A DNA stretch of 64,000 nt from Hartmannibacter diazotrophicus (GCF_900231165.1 NZ_LT960614.1:2912550-2976549); one strand, 5' to 3'. Counted from the first letter of the stretch, positions 1 to 8,928 are shown. Notes: generated by a model not told the origin, from the letters alone. Numbers and translations: made by a program.

Positions 1-703
1 CGTGTCCGCCCGCCTGCCGATCCCTGAAAAATGGCTCTACGCCATCGTTCGCCGGTTTCACAATCGCGGCGGCGGCTGCATGGTCGCGACCGAGAGCCTT
101 GCGCAGGAACTGAGCGCCCGCGGTTTCAAGCACCTGATGCGCTGGTCGCGCGGGATCGATGCCGATCTCTTCCATCCGCGCGAGGACGACATCCTCAACC
201 TTCCGCGCCCAATCTTCATGAACGTCGGCCGCGTCTCGGTTGAAAAGAATATCGGCGCATTTCTGGATCTCGACCTGCCGGGTTCCAAGGTCGTGGTCGG
301 GGATGGACCGCAGCTTGAAAGCCTGCGCAAACGCTATCCCGACGTTGTGTTCACCGGCGCGAAATTCGGTGAGGAACTCGCTCGCCACTACGCGGCAGCT
401 GACGTCTTCGTCTTCCCGAGCCGCACCGACACCTTCGGCAACGTGCTGCTCGAAGCCCTCGCCTCCGGCGTGCCGGTCGCGGCCTATCCGGTGATGGGGC
501 CGATCGACATTGTCGGCGATCATCCGGTCGGCGTTCTCGACGAGGATCTGAGGATCGCCGCGCTCGGGGCGCTGCAGATTTCGCGCGATGCCTGCCGCAA
601 CCATGCGCTCAATTATTCCTGGCCCGCCAGTGCCTTGCAGTTTTTGACCAATATCCGCCTTGCCAACGGCGAGGTGATCGGGCAACCCTTGGCACCCGCC
701 TGA
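1..703 (+). CDS. GT4-family glycosyltransferase, C-terminal part (5' end outside window)
   Basis: The frame is open from the first bases, so the N-terminal acceptor-binding domain is missing. The 233 residues present are the C-terminal nucleotide-sugar-binding Rossmann domain of a GT-B retaining glycosyltransferase. Visible family marks are the RGIDADLFHP segment near residue 50, the GDGP turn near residue 100, and the donor-site segment TDTFGNVLLEALASGVPVA near residues 145-163. In the latter the first acidic residue of the E-x7-E motif is Asp, as in many GT4 mannosyl- or glucosyltransferases. Family members of this sort glycosylate lipids or polysaccharides at the cytoplasmic membrane. The donor and acceptor cannot be read from this fragment. 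The next gene starts 129 bases downstream on the same strand. Confidence 0.85.
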   Translation, partial: VSARLPIPEKWLYAIVRRFHNRGGGCMVATESLAQELSARGFKHLMRWSRGIDADLFHPREDDILNLPRPIFMNVGRVSVEKNIGAFLDLDLPGSKVVVGDGPQLESLRKRYPDVVFTGAKFGEELARHYAAADVFVFPSRTDTFGNVLLEALASGVPVAAYPVMGPIDIVGDHPVGVLDEDLRIAALGALQISRDACRNHALNYSWPASALQFLTNIRLANGEVIGQPLAPA

Positions 704-832
704 CGGACAATGCGCGCACGACAACTGCGCCGTGCCCGCCGTTCATCGCGACGCGATACGGCTCGTCCCGTCTGCCTGCGAACGCATGTGGCCGAGCGCT
801 GCGTGCCGTCAGGCTCATCGCTGTGCCGGAGC

Positions 833-1822
833 ATGCCCTTGGATACGCCCACCCTGACCGATCTGCCCGTCTTCGCCGACGTCGAGGCGGCGAGCAGGCG
901 CATTGCCGCCGAGGCCGTGCGCACGCCCCTGATCCGCGTCTTCGACCGCCCCGAAGGCCGGCTTTTCGTCAAGGCGGAATGCCTTCAGCGGACCGGATCG
1001 TTCAAGTTTCGTGGTGCCTTCAACCGGCTCTCGATGATCCCCGAAAGCCAGCGTGCGCCGGGCGTGGTTGCCTGCTCGTCCGGCAACCACGCCCAGGGCG
1101 TGGCGCTGGCGGCGCGCATTCTCGGCATGCCGGCGACCATCGTGATGCCGGAGGATTCACCCGTGATCAAGGTGGCCAACACGCGCGACTATGGCGCCGA
1201 GGTGGTCTTCTACGACCGCGCCACCGAGGACCGCGAGGCCATTGCCGAGGAAATCCGCGCGGCGCGTGGCGCGACCTTCGTCCACCCCTACGACGATCCC
1301 GGCATTATTGCCGGACAGGGCACGGCGGGCCTGGAAATCGTCCAGCAGTTGGCCGAGATGGGCCTGCGGCCCGATGCGGTGCTCGCCAGCGCCAGCGGCG
1401 GCGGACTGACGGCCGGCGTTTCACTCGCCCTCGAAGCGCTCACCCCGGACTGCGCCGTGCATACCTGCGAGCCCGCCGGATTCGACGACCATGCCCGCTC
1501 CCTCGCGAGCGGCGAACGGCTTTCGAACGCATTGAAGACCGGATCCGTCTGCGACGGTCTGCTGGCGAACATGCCCGGCCATCGCACCTTTGCCATCAAC
1601 AGCCGGACGGTGACATCGGGCGTTGCGGTCACCGACGAAGAGGCGCTTGCCGCCGTCGCCTTCGCGGCCAGACGCCTGAAGATCGTGCTCGAACCGAGCG
1701 GCGCGATTGGCCTCGCCGCGATCCTCAACGGCAAGATACCGCTCGAAGGCCGCACGGTCGTCGTGATCGGCACCGGTGGAAATATCGATGATGCGATGCT
1801 GGGCCGCGCGCTAGGCCTCTGA
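833..1822 (+). CDS. PLP-dependent threonine/serine dehydratase
   Basis: A 329-residue fold-type II PLP enzyme. It should catalyse alpha,beta-elimination of threonine or serine to the 2-oxo acid and ammonia in the cytoplasm. The Schiff-base lysine is Lys58 in GSFKFRGAFN. The phosphate-binding loop is ASASGGGLTAG, and the C-terminal segment VVIGTGGN is typical. It lacks the C-terminal ACT-like regulatory domain of biosynthetic IlvA, so it resembles catabolic dehydratases, serine racemase, or the hydroxyectoine-pathway dehydratase EutB. No ectoine gene is nearby to support the last. The frame runs upstream to 710, but that extension is arginine-rich and unlike the family. The ATG at 833 gives the normal N-terminus. 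Its 3' end faces the cheZ-like gene. Confidence 0.85.
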   Translation: MPLDTPTLTDLPVFADVEAASRRIAAEAVRTPLIRVFDRPEGRLFVKAECLQRTGSFKFRGAFNRLSMIPESQRAPGVVACSSGNHAQGVALAARILGMPATIVMPEDSPVIKVANTRDYGAEVVFYDRATEDREAIAEEIRAARGATFVHPYDDPGIIAGQGTAGLEIVQQLAEMGLRPDAVLASASGGGLTAGVSLALEALTPDCAVHTCEPAGFDDHARSLASGERLSNALKTGSVCDGLLANMPGHRTFAINSRTVTSGVAVTDEEALAAVAFAARRLKIVLEPSGAIGLAAILNGKIPLEGRTVVVIGTGGNIDDAMLGRALGL

Positions 1823-1846
1823 CAGGCCACGCGCGCCGGGAACGTC

Positions 1847-1876
1847 CCTGATCGATGACGTCTTGGTCCGATCAGG
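1847..1876. terminator. Inverted repeat between convergent genes
   Basis: Perfect 8-base arms, CCTGATCG at 1847-1854 and CGATCAGG at 1869-1876, flank a 14-base loop between the dehydratase and the cheZ-like gene. The right arm covers the stop codon of the minus-strand gene. There is no T-tract on either side, so it may only weakly end transcription. Confidence 0.3.
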
Positions 1877-3278
1877 CGAAAAGCGCCATGCGCTCCTTGG
1901 GCGACAGGGCCTTCAGAGCGTCTTCGGCGCCTTTCTCCGTCGCATCGGACGGAGATTTGACGTCCGAGCGGCCGTCGGCAATGAAGGCGGCAAGGTCCTC
2001 GTCCGTGTCGTCGGGCTGGACCTCGTCCTCCATGGCGAAGATCGCCTCGTCGAGATGCCCCTCCGGATCGACGGAACCGTCGTCCTCGGCAATGTCCGGG
2101 TTCGCGCCGTCCTCGCCGTCATCCGACGCCGCGATGGCATCGAAGCCGGTCTCGTCGACCATCGCCGCCGCATCGTCTTCGCCCATGTCCTGATCGGGCA
2201 ATTCGTCGCCGGTCTCATCGTCGGAACCGATGGCGTCAAAGCTGATTTCATCGGCCATCGCCGCCGCATCGTCCGCGCCGAAATCCTGGCCAGACAACTC
2301 GTCCTCTGTCTCATCGTCGGAACCGATAGCGTCGAAGCTGATTTCATCGGCCATCGCCGCAGCATCATCCGCGCCGAAATCCTGACCGGACAGCTCGTCC
2401 CCGGCCTCATCGTCGGAACCGATGGCATCGAAGCTGATTTCGTCGGCCATTGCCGCCGCATCGTCGGCGCCGAAGCCATGATCGGCGGGCTCGTCGCCCG
2501 CGTCATCGTCGGAGGCAATGGCGTCGAAGCTGATTTCGTCGGCCATCGACGCCGCATCAAAGGCCATCAGGTCGTCGACATCGGTCTGCGCCACGCCCTG
2601 GCCTTCAAGCTGCGGACCGTTGAGGAGGTGCGCATCGGGCCGCGTGTCCATCGGATTGGCGGGCTTCGCCGAGCCGCCGGCCGCGCGGGCCTCACTGTCG
2701 TCGAGACCCCAGATCTGGATCATCGCGTCGATGCGGCTCTCCAGATAACGCAGCACATGCACGACCTTGTGGGTGCGCTGGCCGGTCAGATCCTGGAACG
2801 AGCAGGACGTGTAGATGGTGGTGGTCAGAAGCTCGATGGCGTCGCAGATCTCCGGCTCGATCTTCGCCTCGCGCATCGTCCAAGCAATTTCCTGGATCTT
2901 TTCGGCGGCCTCAAGGATTTCCGACGTCGCGTTTTCCGTCTGGGAGACGATGGCATCGAGCTCGTCGGAGGCCTGGTTGAAGCGGCTGCCGTCCGGTCCC
3001 TCGAACTTGATCTCGGCGATTTCCGCCTTGGTCCGTTCGATGGCGTCCTTCATTTCGCCGATGTCGAGGCGAATACGGTCGATGTCCGGGCGGCGCTCGC
3101 GATGCAGAAGCTTCTCAAGCCTCTGCACGGCGTCCATCACCATCACCGTGTCGGCGGCGCGGTGGCGGCGGGTATACTCGGCAAGGAACCAGCGCCCCCG
3201 CTCCGTCTCCATCACCGCATTCTCGATCGCTTCGTAGTCCTGCTCTCGCAGCGGGGATGGGACTTGCGACTGTGTCAT
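1872..3278 (-). CDS. CheZ-family protein phosphatase with acidic repeat region
   Basis: A 468-residue protein whose first ~190 residues match the CheZ phosphatase fold, a long helical hairpin. The active-site segment is SFQDLTGQRTHKVV, with Asp163 and Gln167 corresponding to the catalytic Asp143 and Gln147 of Escherichia coli CheZ. It should dephosphorylate a phosphorylated CheY-like receiver. Residues ~195-450 are an acidic, probably disordered region. It contains four near-identical 32-residue repeats starting at residues 245, 277, 309 and 341, and a decayed fifth from 373. The C-terminus (ALKALSPKERMALFA) is a short amphipathic helix; by analogy with E. coli CheZ it could be a CheY-binding peptide, which is inference. 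E. coli CheZ is about 214 residues, so this protein is over twice as long. No other chemotaxis gene is in the window. Confidence 0.8.
   Translation of the reverse strand: MTQSQVPSPLREQDYEAIENAVMETERGRWFLAEYTRRHRAADTVMVMDAVQRLEKLLHRERRPDIDRIRLDIGEMKDAIERTKAEIAEIKFEGPDGSRFNQASDELDAIVSQTENATSEILEAAEKIQEIAWTMREAKIEPEICDAIELLTTTIYTSCSFQDLTGQRTHKVVHVLRYLESRIDAMIQIWGLDDSEARAAGGSAKPANPMDTRPDAHLLNGPQLEGQGVAQTDVDDLMAFDAASMADEISFDAIASDDDAGDEPADHGFGADDAAAMADEISFDAIGSDDEAGDELSGQDFGADDAAAMADEISFDAIGSDDETEDELSGQDFGADDAAAMADEISFDAIGSDDETGDELPDQDMGEDDAAAMVDETGFDAIAASDDGEDGANPDIAEDDGSVDPEGHLDEAIFAMEDEVQPDDTDEDLAAFIADGRSDVKSPSDATEKGAEDALKALSPKERMALFA
2163..2546 (-). repeat. Four tandem 96-bp coding repeats in the cheZ-like gene
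   Basis: Four in-frame 96-base units encode residues 245-372. Each begins with M-A-D-E-I-S-F-D-A-I and continues with an Asp/Glu-rich stretch ending in D-D-A-A-A. Units differ by scattered substitutions only; a fifth, diverged unit follows. The exact 32-codon periodicity suggests expansion by slippage or unequal recombination. Confidence 0.9.
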
Positions 3279-3643
3279 GTCTATCGAGACCGCCTGATGT
3301 TCCTGAGACGCCTACGCTCCCACGATCGGTCCAGACCGGACCGATGCAGTACGGGATATCGCTTCACCCCGCCTCGACCCCGACGTCTTCGGGACGAATG
3401 GCAGAACAAGTCGACATGCTAGCGGCTGATTCCTACTAGCAAGTTTATGGACTCGTTCAATTCGAGGCAACGCGGGGCGCAGGCTTTTCCGCAGTGTAGA
3501 GGCCGTCGGATCGTCTTTGGCACAACCGTCGATTTACGCACAAGGCACCTTGGCCTCCCCCGGTCTTTCACGGGAGAGGATGTAAAACATCACATGATCG
3601 CGCTGTGTCTTCCGGTCAGCAGCCGGTCGCCGGATTGCCCGCC
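3279..3643. promoter_or_regulatory. Intergenic region upstream of the cheZ-like gene (365 bp)
   Basis: No convincing gene. It holds the leader of the minus-strand cheZ-like gene and the end of the sulP unit. Inverted repeats seen: ATCGGTCC/GGACCGAT at 3325-3332 and 3338-3345 (47 bases before the start codon), TGCTAG/CTAGCA at 3417-3422 and 3436-3441, and GATGT-aaa-ACATC at 3579-3591. Any could be an operator or leader hairpin. No sigma-70 promoter was assigned. Confidence 0.4.
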
Positions 3644-5128
3644 TCAGTGGGCGCCGGCGGGGATGGCTTCGTCCGACTTGTGGTGCTCGCCGAAGCGGTC
3701 GACCATCGAGGCGCTGGCCTCGTTGAGCCCGTTGACCGTCACGTCCGCACCGGACCGCCGGAACTTGAAGACGGCCTTGTCGAGCGCGCCAATCGCCGAG
3801 ATGTCCCAGAAATGCGCGCCCATCAGGTCGATGACCACCTTTTCGCGCGGGTCGAAGAAGTCGAAGCCGGCAAGGAAGGTTTCCACCGAGGCAAAGAAGA
3901 TCTGGCCGCGCACGACATAGGTCACCGTCCGGCCGTCCTCGTCGAGCTTGCGCTCGACCTGCACAAGCCTTGCGACCTTGCCGGCGAAGAAGACCCCCGA
4001 CAGCAGCACGCCGATCAGAACGCCCTTGGCAAGATCGTGCGTGGCGACCACCGTCACAACCGTCGCAAGCATGACGATAGAGGACGGCAGCGGATTGCGC
4101 CTGAGATCAAGGATCGAACTCCACGAAAACGTGCTGATCGAAACCATGATCATCACCGCCACCAGCGCCGCCATCGGGATGATGCGCACGAGATCGTCGA
4201 GCACGAGAATCAGGAACAGCAGGAAGGCACCTGCGACGAAGGTGGAAAGCCGGCCCCGGCCACCGGAGCGCACGTTGATCACCGACTGGCCGATCATGGC
4301 GCAGCCGCCCATGCCGCCGATCAGCGCCGAAGCGATGTTCGAGGCGCCCTGCCCGATGCACTCCTGGCTCTTGCGGCTCGGCGTGTCGGTCATGTCGTCG
4401 ACGATCTGCGCCGTCAGCAGCGACTCCAGCAGGCCCACGGCCGCCAGCGTCACCGAATAGGGGAAGATGATCTGAAGCGTCTCGAGATTGAGCGGCACGT
4501 CGGGCAGCGCGAAGACCGGCAGGCTCGACGGCAATTCGCCGAGATCGCCCACGGTGCGGACATCGATGCCCACGGCCCAGACAATCGCGGTGAGAACGGC
4601 GATGGCGACAAGCGGGGCCGGTATGGCGCGGGTGACGTAAGGAAACAGGTAGATGATGGCGAGACCGCCCGCGACAAACAGGTAGGTCACCGAGGGCACT
4701 CCGACGAGTTCGGGCACCTGCGCCATGAAGATGAGGATCGCCAGCGCATTGACGAAGCCGGTGATCACCGAGCGCGAGACGAAGCGCATCAGGCGGCCGA
4801 GCTTGATCCAGCCGGCAATGATCTGGATGACGCCCATCAGGATTGTCGCGGCGAAGAGATAGTTGAGGCCATGGTCGCGCACGATGCTCGCCATGAGCAC
4901 GGCTGTTGCGGCGGTCGCCGCCGAGATCATGCCGGGCCGCCCGCCCACGAAGGCCGACACGCAGGCGATCGCGAAGGATGCATAGAGACCCACCTTCGGA
5001 TCGACGCCGGCGATCACGGAAAAGCCGATCGCCTCGGGGATCAGCGCCAGCGCCACGACGATGCCGGACAGGATGTCGCCACGGATGTTGCGAAACCATT
5101 CCCGCGAATAGGAGGAAAGAAATGTCAT
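3644..5128 (-). CDS. SulP-family anion transporter with STAS domain
   Basis: A 494-residue inner-membrane protein of the SLC26/SulP family, which carries sulfate, bicarbonate or other small anions. Residues ~15-375 are a chain of hydrophobic helices containing the family motif [19 protein letters not shown] near the N-terminus. Residues ~390-494 form a cytoplasmic STAS domain ([18 protein letters not shown], then [20 protein letters not shown]). Length is slightly short for the family (usually 500-600). Substrate cannot be told from sequence: no sulfate-assimilation gene or carbonic anhydrase is adjacent. The start codon has only a weak purine-rich stretch upstream. It is apparently monocistronic. 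Confidence 0.88.
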   Translation of the reverse strand: MTFLSSYSREWFRNIRGDILSGIVVALALIPEAIGFSVIAGVDPKVGLYASFAIACVSAFVGGRPGMISAATAATAVLMASIVRDHGLNYLFAATILMGVIQIIAGWIKLGRLMRFVSRSVITGFVNALAILIFMAQVPELVGVPSVTYLFVAGGLAIIYLFPYVTRAIPAPLVAIAVLTAIVWAVGIDVRTVGDLGELPSSLPVFALPDVPLNLETLQIIFPYSVTLAAVGLLESLLTAQIVDDMTDTPSRKSQECIGQGASNIASALIGGMGGCAMIGQSVINVRSGGRGRLSTFVAGAFLLFLILVLDDLVRIIPMAALVAVMIMVSISTFSWSSILDLRRNPLPSSIVMLATVVTVVATHDLAKGVLIGVLLSGVFFAGKVARLVQVERKLDEDGRTVTYVVRGQIFFASVETFLAGFDFFDPREKVVIDLMGAHFWDISAIGALDKAVFKFRRSGADVTVNGLNEASASMVDRFGEHHKSDEAIPAGAH

Positions 5129-5440
5129 GTAGGAGAATTTTCCACGATGAGTGCCGCCCCGCGCGAAACCGCAGGCTGAAGGAGCGACAGGATCGGGTTG
5201 TCCGGCGGTTCGGCGGCCGGAGGAGCCACCCGGATTTTCACCGGGTCCGTGCGAATACTCGTTTCATAACCGAGAGTTCTACCGCAGTGCAACAGGCGGA
5301 CCGAACTTTCTGCAGTTCAGACGCAGCAAACAGGCATGCCATGCAATAAAAGCATGGCTTGAGCACCCTTCGGTGATCTCGGAGAATGAAATCGCATGGG
5401 ATCGACGGCCTGGTCGGCCCGACTGTGTCGCCAGCCCGGA
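5129..5440. promoter_or_regulatory. Intergenic region between the fadL-like and sulP genes (312 bp)
   Basis: No gene seen. On the minus strand it carries the end of the fadL-like transcript and the sulP promoter. Two inverted repeats stand out. GCCATGC/GCATGGC at 5338-5344 and 5352-5358 has an AT-rich 7-base loop and lies ~85 bases past the fadL-like stop; it is a possible weak terminator without a U-tract. ACCCGG/CCGGGT lies at 5228-5233 and 5241-5246, ~100 bases before sulP. Confidence 0.35.
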
Positions 5441-6727
5441 TCAGCCGCCGAATTTGTAGCGCAGGGCGGCCGAGATGATGTCGATATCGGCTTCGGCGGT
5501 GCCGCCATATCCGATGACGCCAATGGCCGCGTCGGTCGCAACGGAAACCGGCGCGTCACTGACGAAGATATGCGTGTAGGCAAAATCCAGCGACAGGGCG
5601 CTGGAAAACTCATAGCTCGCGCCGGCCGAAAGCCAGAGACGGTCGGCGTCCGGCAGCCGCATGGAGCGATGCGCGTCCTTGACCGGCGACCATTCGTAGC
5701 CCGCGCCCGCCCGCAAGGTCAGTTGATCGCTGAAGTCATATTCCCCGCCGAGCGAGACCATCCAGCCGTCGCCATACTCGAACGCGAGCGTTGAGACCGT
5801 CGCCCCTGACGAGGCAACGACCGGAACCGTGCCGAGCCGGCTCCAGTTGGTCCATTCAAGCCCCGCAAGCAGGGTGAAGCGGTCGTTGATCGCCTGCCGC
5901 AGCCCGAGCGTCACCGTTTCCGGCAAGGTGATGCCGGCCGTCGTCTCGACCGACGAAACGGCCGCGCCCCCCGAGGTCACCAGCATCGACCCATCGAGCG
6001 AGACAATCATCGGCGACCGGTAGCCGAAGCCGATCTCGGTTCCCTCCATGGGCGTCAGGGTCAGTCCCGCCGTTGCACCGAAGCTCCAGTCCTCGCCCTC
6101 GATGGTCCCGGTTCCAAAGGTCAGCGGCGAAGAGGCAAGGACGGGCATGCGGCTGAGGCTGACGGACATGTATTGCGTCGTTGCCCCGACACCGACGCTG
6201 ATCATGTCGTTGATCCGGTAGCCGACCGTCGGCGTCACCGCCACCGAGCGAACCTTGGCGCGAAGATGCTCGCTCTGGCCCACCCAGGGCGTCTCGGAGT
6301 GGGTGGCAAGGCCGAAGGGCGAGTTGACGGAGAGGCCGAGATAGACCTCGTCATTCACCTGCCATGTGCCGTAGAACGAGGGGACATAGGCATCGATCCC
6401 GACATCGCCGCCATTGCCGAACCCGAAGCCGGCGAGCGAACTGATCGACGGATCGACCGACAGCGACGACCGGGGAAGAATGAGTGAGTGATCGGCCTCG
6501 ATCGTCACCCCGTCGAAGGCCGTGATGGCGGCAGGGTTCCAGAACATGGCGGAGGGGCTGTCTCCCGGCGCGGCAGCGCCGGCAAAGCTCGCCCCCTGCC
6601 CCGCAGCCGACTGCTCGCGAAGAGCAAAACCGCCGGCCTGACACTCCCCGGAGGCAACGACGGCGCCGAGCGCCACCGCGGCAAGAACGTTCAGCCGCCT
6701 CACGTTCCGCAAATTCCGATCAGACAT
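5441..6727 (-). CDS. FadL/OmpP1/TodX-family outer-membrane transport protein
   Basis: A 428-residue outer-membrane beta-barrel of the long-chain fatty acid and hydrocarbon channel family. A Sec signal peptide (hydrophobic LAAVALGAVVASGECQA) precedes the mature N-terminus GGFALREQSAAGQGASFAGA. That segment and the following SAMFWNPAAI are the family hallmark forming the plug (hatch). The rest alternates as expected for beta strands and ends in an aromatic/glycine-rich strand (AALRYKFGG). It probably imports long-chain fatty acids or similar hydrophobic molecules. The ATG at 6727 is preferred to an in-frame TTG one codon earlier. The leader carries unusual hairpins. No fad degradation genes are adjacent. 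Confidence 0.88.
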   Translation of the reverse strand: MSDRNLRNVRRLNVLAAVALGAVVASGECQAGGFALREQSAAGQGASFAGAAAPGDSPSAMFWNPAAITAFDGVTIEADHSLILPRSSLSVDPSISSLAGFGFGNGGDVGIDAYVPSFYGTWQVNDEVYLGLSVNSPFGLATHSETPWVGQSEHLRAKVRSVAVTPTVGYRINDMISVGVGATTQYMSVSLSRMPVLASSPLTFGTGTIEGEDWSFGATAGLTLTPMEGTEIGFGYRSPMIVSLDGSMLVTSGGAAVSSVETTAGITLPETVTLGLRQAINDRFTLLAGLEWTNWSRLGTVPVVASSGATVSTLAFEYGDGWMVSLGGEYDFSDQLTLRAGAGYEWSPVKDAHRSMRLPDADRLWLSAGASYEFSSALSLDFAYTHIFVSDAPVSVATDAAIGVIGYGGTAEADIDIISAALRYKFGG

Positions 6728-7045
6728 CAACCAACCATCCGCATCCTGGCAGCCTTTCTGACCGGGAGAGGATGGCGGGACAACGGAATGTCGCCAATCG
6801 GCAATAACTGCCGATCGGGCGACGGCAAGCGAGGCGGTATGTCATCGCTCGGGCCGGCATTTCGGCAAAAACATCGCTTCTGGATCGATTAAGCCAGTCT
6901 GATCAGTCAATTAGACTGGCTGGCTCTTGGCGGCTGAAAACGACCGCCATTGGGGCCGCCAAAGGGCGGCCTCGGCGCACCTGCAAAGGTTTTGAACGAG
7001 TGTGACGCCGAGGTGACACTTCCAGACCGGGCGGGCGAGAATGGC
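6728..7045 (-). promoter_or_regulatory. Leader/intergenic region with three strong inverted repeats (318 bp)
   Basis: No gene. Between thiD and the fadL-like gene are three hairpin-capable elements. (1) 6790-6823: GTCGCC/GGCGAC outer and ATCGGCA/TGCCGAT inner arms, 13 paired bases around a 5-base loop, ending 63 bases before the fadL-like start. (2) 6892-6921: AGCCAGTCT/AGACTGGCT, 9-base perfect arms around GATCAGTCAATT. (3) 6954-6971: GGCCGCC/GGCGGCC with a 4-base loop, 75 bases after the thiD stop, a candidate thiD terminator though no U-tract follows. Element 2 has the size and symmetry of a repressor operator. Confidence 0.45.
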
Positions 7046-7846
7046 TCAGTGCCAGAGCCCGTGGAAGTGATGCACCGGCCCGTGGCCATGGCCGATTCGC
7101 AGCTCGTCCGCGGCGACGATGGCCGCCGTGACATAGGCCTTGCCCGCTTCCACCGCCTCAGTGAGCGACTTGCCCCTGGCAAGCCCGGCCGCGATGGCCG
7201 AGGACAGCGTGCAGCCGGTGCCGTGGGTGTTCATGGTCTGGTGGCGCGGGGCGAAGAACCAGCGGACCTCTTCGTCGCCGACGAGCACATCCTCGCTTGT
7301 CGCCCCCTCACCGTGACCGCCCTTCACCAGAACGTTGCGCGGCCCCATCGCCTTCAGAGCCCGCGCCTGCGCCTCCATCTCCTCGCGTGACGAGGCGACC
7401 GGTCCGCCGAGCAGCCGTGCCGCCTCATGCAGGTTCGGCGTCAGCAGCAGCGCGCGCGGCAGCAATTCCTCGATCAGCGTCGACACCGCCTCTGGCACGA
7501 GCAGCGGATCGCCGCTTGCCGCCACCATCACCGGGTCGATCACAACGGTGGTCTGCTCGTAGGCATCGAGACCGGCAGAAACCGCGCGGATGACATTCGG
7601 ATCGGCGAGCATCCCGATCTTCACCGCATCCACCGCAAGGTCCGAGAAGACCGCATCGATCTGCGCCGTGACGAAATCCGCCGGCACGGCGTGAATGCCG
7701 GTCACACCCTTGGTGTTCTGCGCCGTCAGCGCCGTGATCACCGAGGCGCCGTAGACGCCAAGCGCCGAGAAAGTCTTGAGATCGGCCTGGATTCCTGCCC
7801 CTCCGCCGGAGTCGGAGCCGGCGATCGTCACGGCAATGGCGGTCAT
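7046..7846 (-). CDS. thiD: Hydroxymethylpyrimidine/phosphomethylpyrimidine kinase ThiD
   Basis: A 266-residue ribokinase-fold enzyme that phosphorylates HMP and then HMP-phosphate to HMP-pyrophosphate, the pyrimidine substrate of ThiE. The N-terminal glycine-rich motif [17 protein letters not shown] (from residue 10) and the C-terminal [16 protein letters not shown] (residues 208-223) are diagnostic; Cys212 lies in the anion hole, where the following residues help catalysis. Full length. The C-terminus carries an odd His-rich tail ([15 protein letters not shown]). It has its own promoter region, divergent from the Lrp-domain gene, and is separate from the riboswitch-controlled thi operon. Confidence 0.95.
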   Translation of the reverse strand: MTAIAVTIAGSDSGGGAGIQADLKTFSALGVYGASVITALTAQNTKGVTGIHAVPADFVTAQIDAVFSDLAVDAVKIGMLADPNVIRAVSAGLDAYEQTTVVIDPVMVAASGDPLLVPEAVSTLIEELLPRALLLTPNLHEAARLLGGPVASSREEMEAQARALKAMGPRNVLVKGGHGEGATSEDVLVGDEEVRWFFAPRHQTMNTHGTGCTLSSAIAAGLARGKSLTEAVEAGKAYVTAAIVAADELRIGHGHGPVHHFHGLWH

Positions 7847-7975
7847 GAAGTGTGTTCCCTTTTCCCTGTCCCGATTGTATGGACTTCGTCCCTTGCCTCA
7901 CCGTCACCGACGTGGTCGACTGCCCGCCAACCGGACCGGACGACCGGTCGCCATGAAGTTCGAAGAGACGCCGCG

Positions 7976-8212
7976 ATGAAGCCCTTTTTCGTTTTCGTCA
8001 AATGCCAGCTCGGCAAGTCCTATCAGGTGGCCGCCGCGATCGCCGACGCGGAGATTGCCTCGGAGGTCTATTCCATCGCGGGCGACTTCGACCTCATCGT
8101 GAAATTCTATGTCGAGGCGGACGCCGACATCGGCCATTTCGTCAACGAGAAGCTGCATGTGATCCACGGCATCGTCGACACCAAGACCATCCCGACCTTC
8201 AAGGCCTTCTGA
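7976..8212 (+). CDS. Stand-alone Lrp/AsnC ligand-binding (RAM) domain protein
   Basis: A 78-residue protein matching only the C-terminal RAM domain of Lrp/AsnC regulators: [19 protein letters not shown], then a glycine turn in [17 protein letters not shown]. No helix-turn-helix is present, and the start (GAAGAG 5 bases before the ATG at 7976) excludes a longer in-frame regulator. Such stand-alone RAM proteins form oligomers that bind amino acids, and can pair with full-length Lrp proteins. It sits between thiE (convergent) and thiD (divergent, 129 bases away), so a link to thiamine or amino acid sensing is possible but unproven. Confidence 0.85.
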   Translation: MKPFFVFVKCQLGKSYQVAAAIADAEIASEVYSIAGDFDLIVKFYVEADADIGHFVNEKLHVIHGIVDTKTIPTFKAF

Positions 8213-8228
8213 GCCTCGGCGGGCCGGA

Positions 8229-8858
8229 TCAGGCGCTCGCCAGTTCCGACCGCGTCCAGCTTCCCCGCGCGTCGAGCCATTGCTTGAGGCGTGCATCGGG
8301 ATCGGCATTGCGCAAGACGTCGGAGACGACCGAGATGCTGTCTGCGCCAGCGGCAAAGACGCCCGGCGCCCGCTCCAGCGTGATGCCGCCGATGCCGACC
8401 AGCGGAATATCGAGCCGCGCCCGCCATTTGGCGACCCGCTCCAGCCCCTGCGGCTTCCACGGCATCACCTTCAGCGTCGTCTCGTAGACGGGGCCGAGCG
8501 CCACATAGTCCGGCTTCACCGAAAGGGCGGTCTCCAGTTCCTCGTCGGAATGGGTGGAAATGCCGAGCTTGATGCCGGCCTTGCGGATCGCCGCGACGTC
8601 GGCGACCTCCAGATCCTCCTGGCCGAGATGCAGCCATTCGGCGCCAAACTCGATGGCCATCTGCCAATAGTCGTTGATCACCAGCGTGCAGCCGGCTTGC
8701 TTGCAAAGCCGGATCGCCTCGGCGATCTCGGCGCGCACGACGTCGTCCGGCTGATCCTTGATGCGAAGCTGGACGAACTTCAGTCCCAGCGGCAGGAAGC
8801 GCGGCAGCCAGTGCAGCCGGTCGATGACGAGATAGAAACGATCGAGGGTTTCAGGCAT
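8229..8858 (-). CDS. thiE: Thiamine phosphate synthase ThiE
   Basis: A 209-residue TIM-barrel enzyme that joins HMP-pyrophosphate and thiazole phosphate to give thiamine monophosphate. Supporting segments are QLRIKDQP (beta strand 2 region), VINDYWQMAIEFGAEWLHLGQEDL (pyrimidine and Mg-pyrophosphate site; split here as V-I-N-D-Y then W-L-H-L-G-Q-E-D), YVALGPVYETTLK, and VGIGGITLERA near the C-terminus. Normal length. It is the last gene of the thiO-thiS-thiG-thiE unit, 70 bases after thiG, and ends 16 bases from the convergent Lrp-domain gene. Confidence 0.93.
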   Translation of the reverse strand: MPETLDRFYLVIDRLHWLPRFLPLGLKFVQLRIKDQPDDVVRAEIAEAIRLCKQAGCTLVINDYWQMAIEFGAEWLHLGQEDLEVADVAAIRKAGIKLGISTHSDEELETALSVKPDYVALGPVYETTLKVMPWKPQGLERVAKWRARLDIPLVGIGGITLERAPGVFAAGADSISVVSDVLRNADPDARLKQWLDARGSWTRSELASA

Positions 8859-8928
8859 TTCCGAACCATTCTTCTTGTTGCCGTCCGCTTCGTCGGTTCA
8901 CGAAAGCGGACGGGAAATCATCGCGATA

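Noticed and set aside
1863-3422. 519-codon plus-strand frame with repeats opposite the cheZ-like gene
   Set aside because: Its repeats are only the mirror of the acidic repeats on the minus strand, whose product has the CheZ active site.
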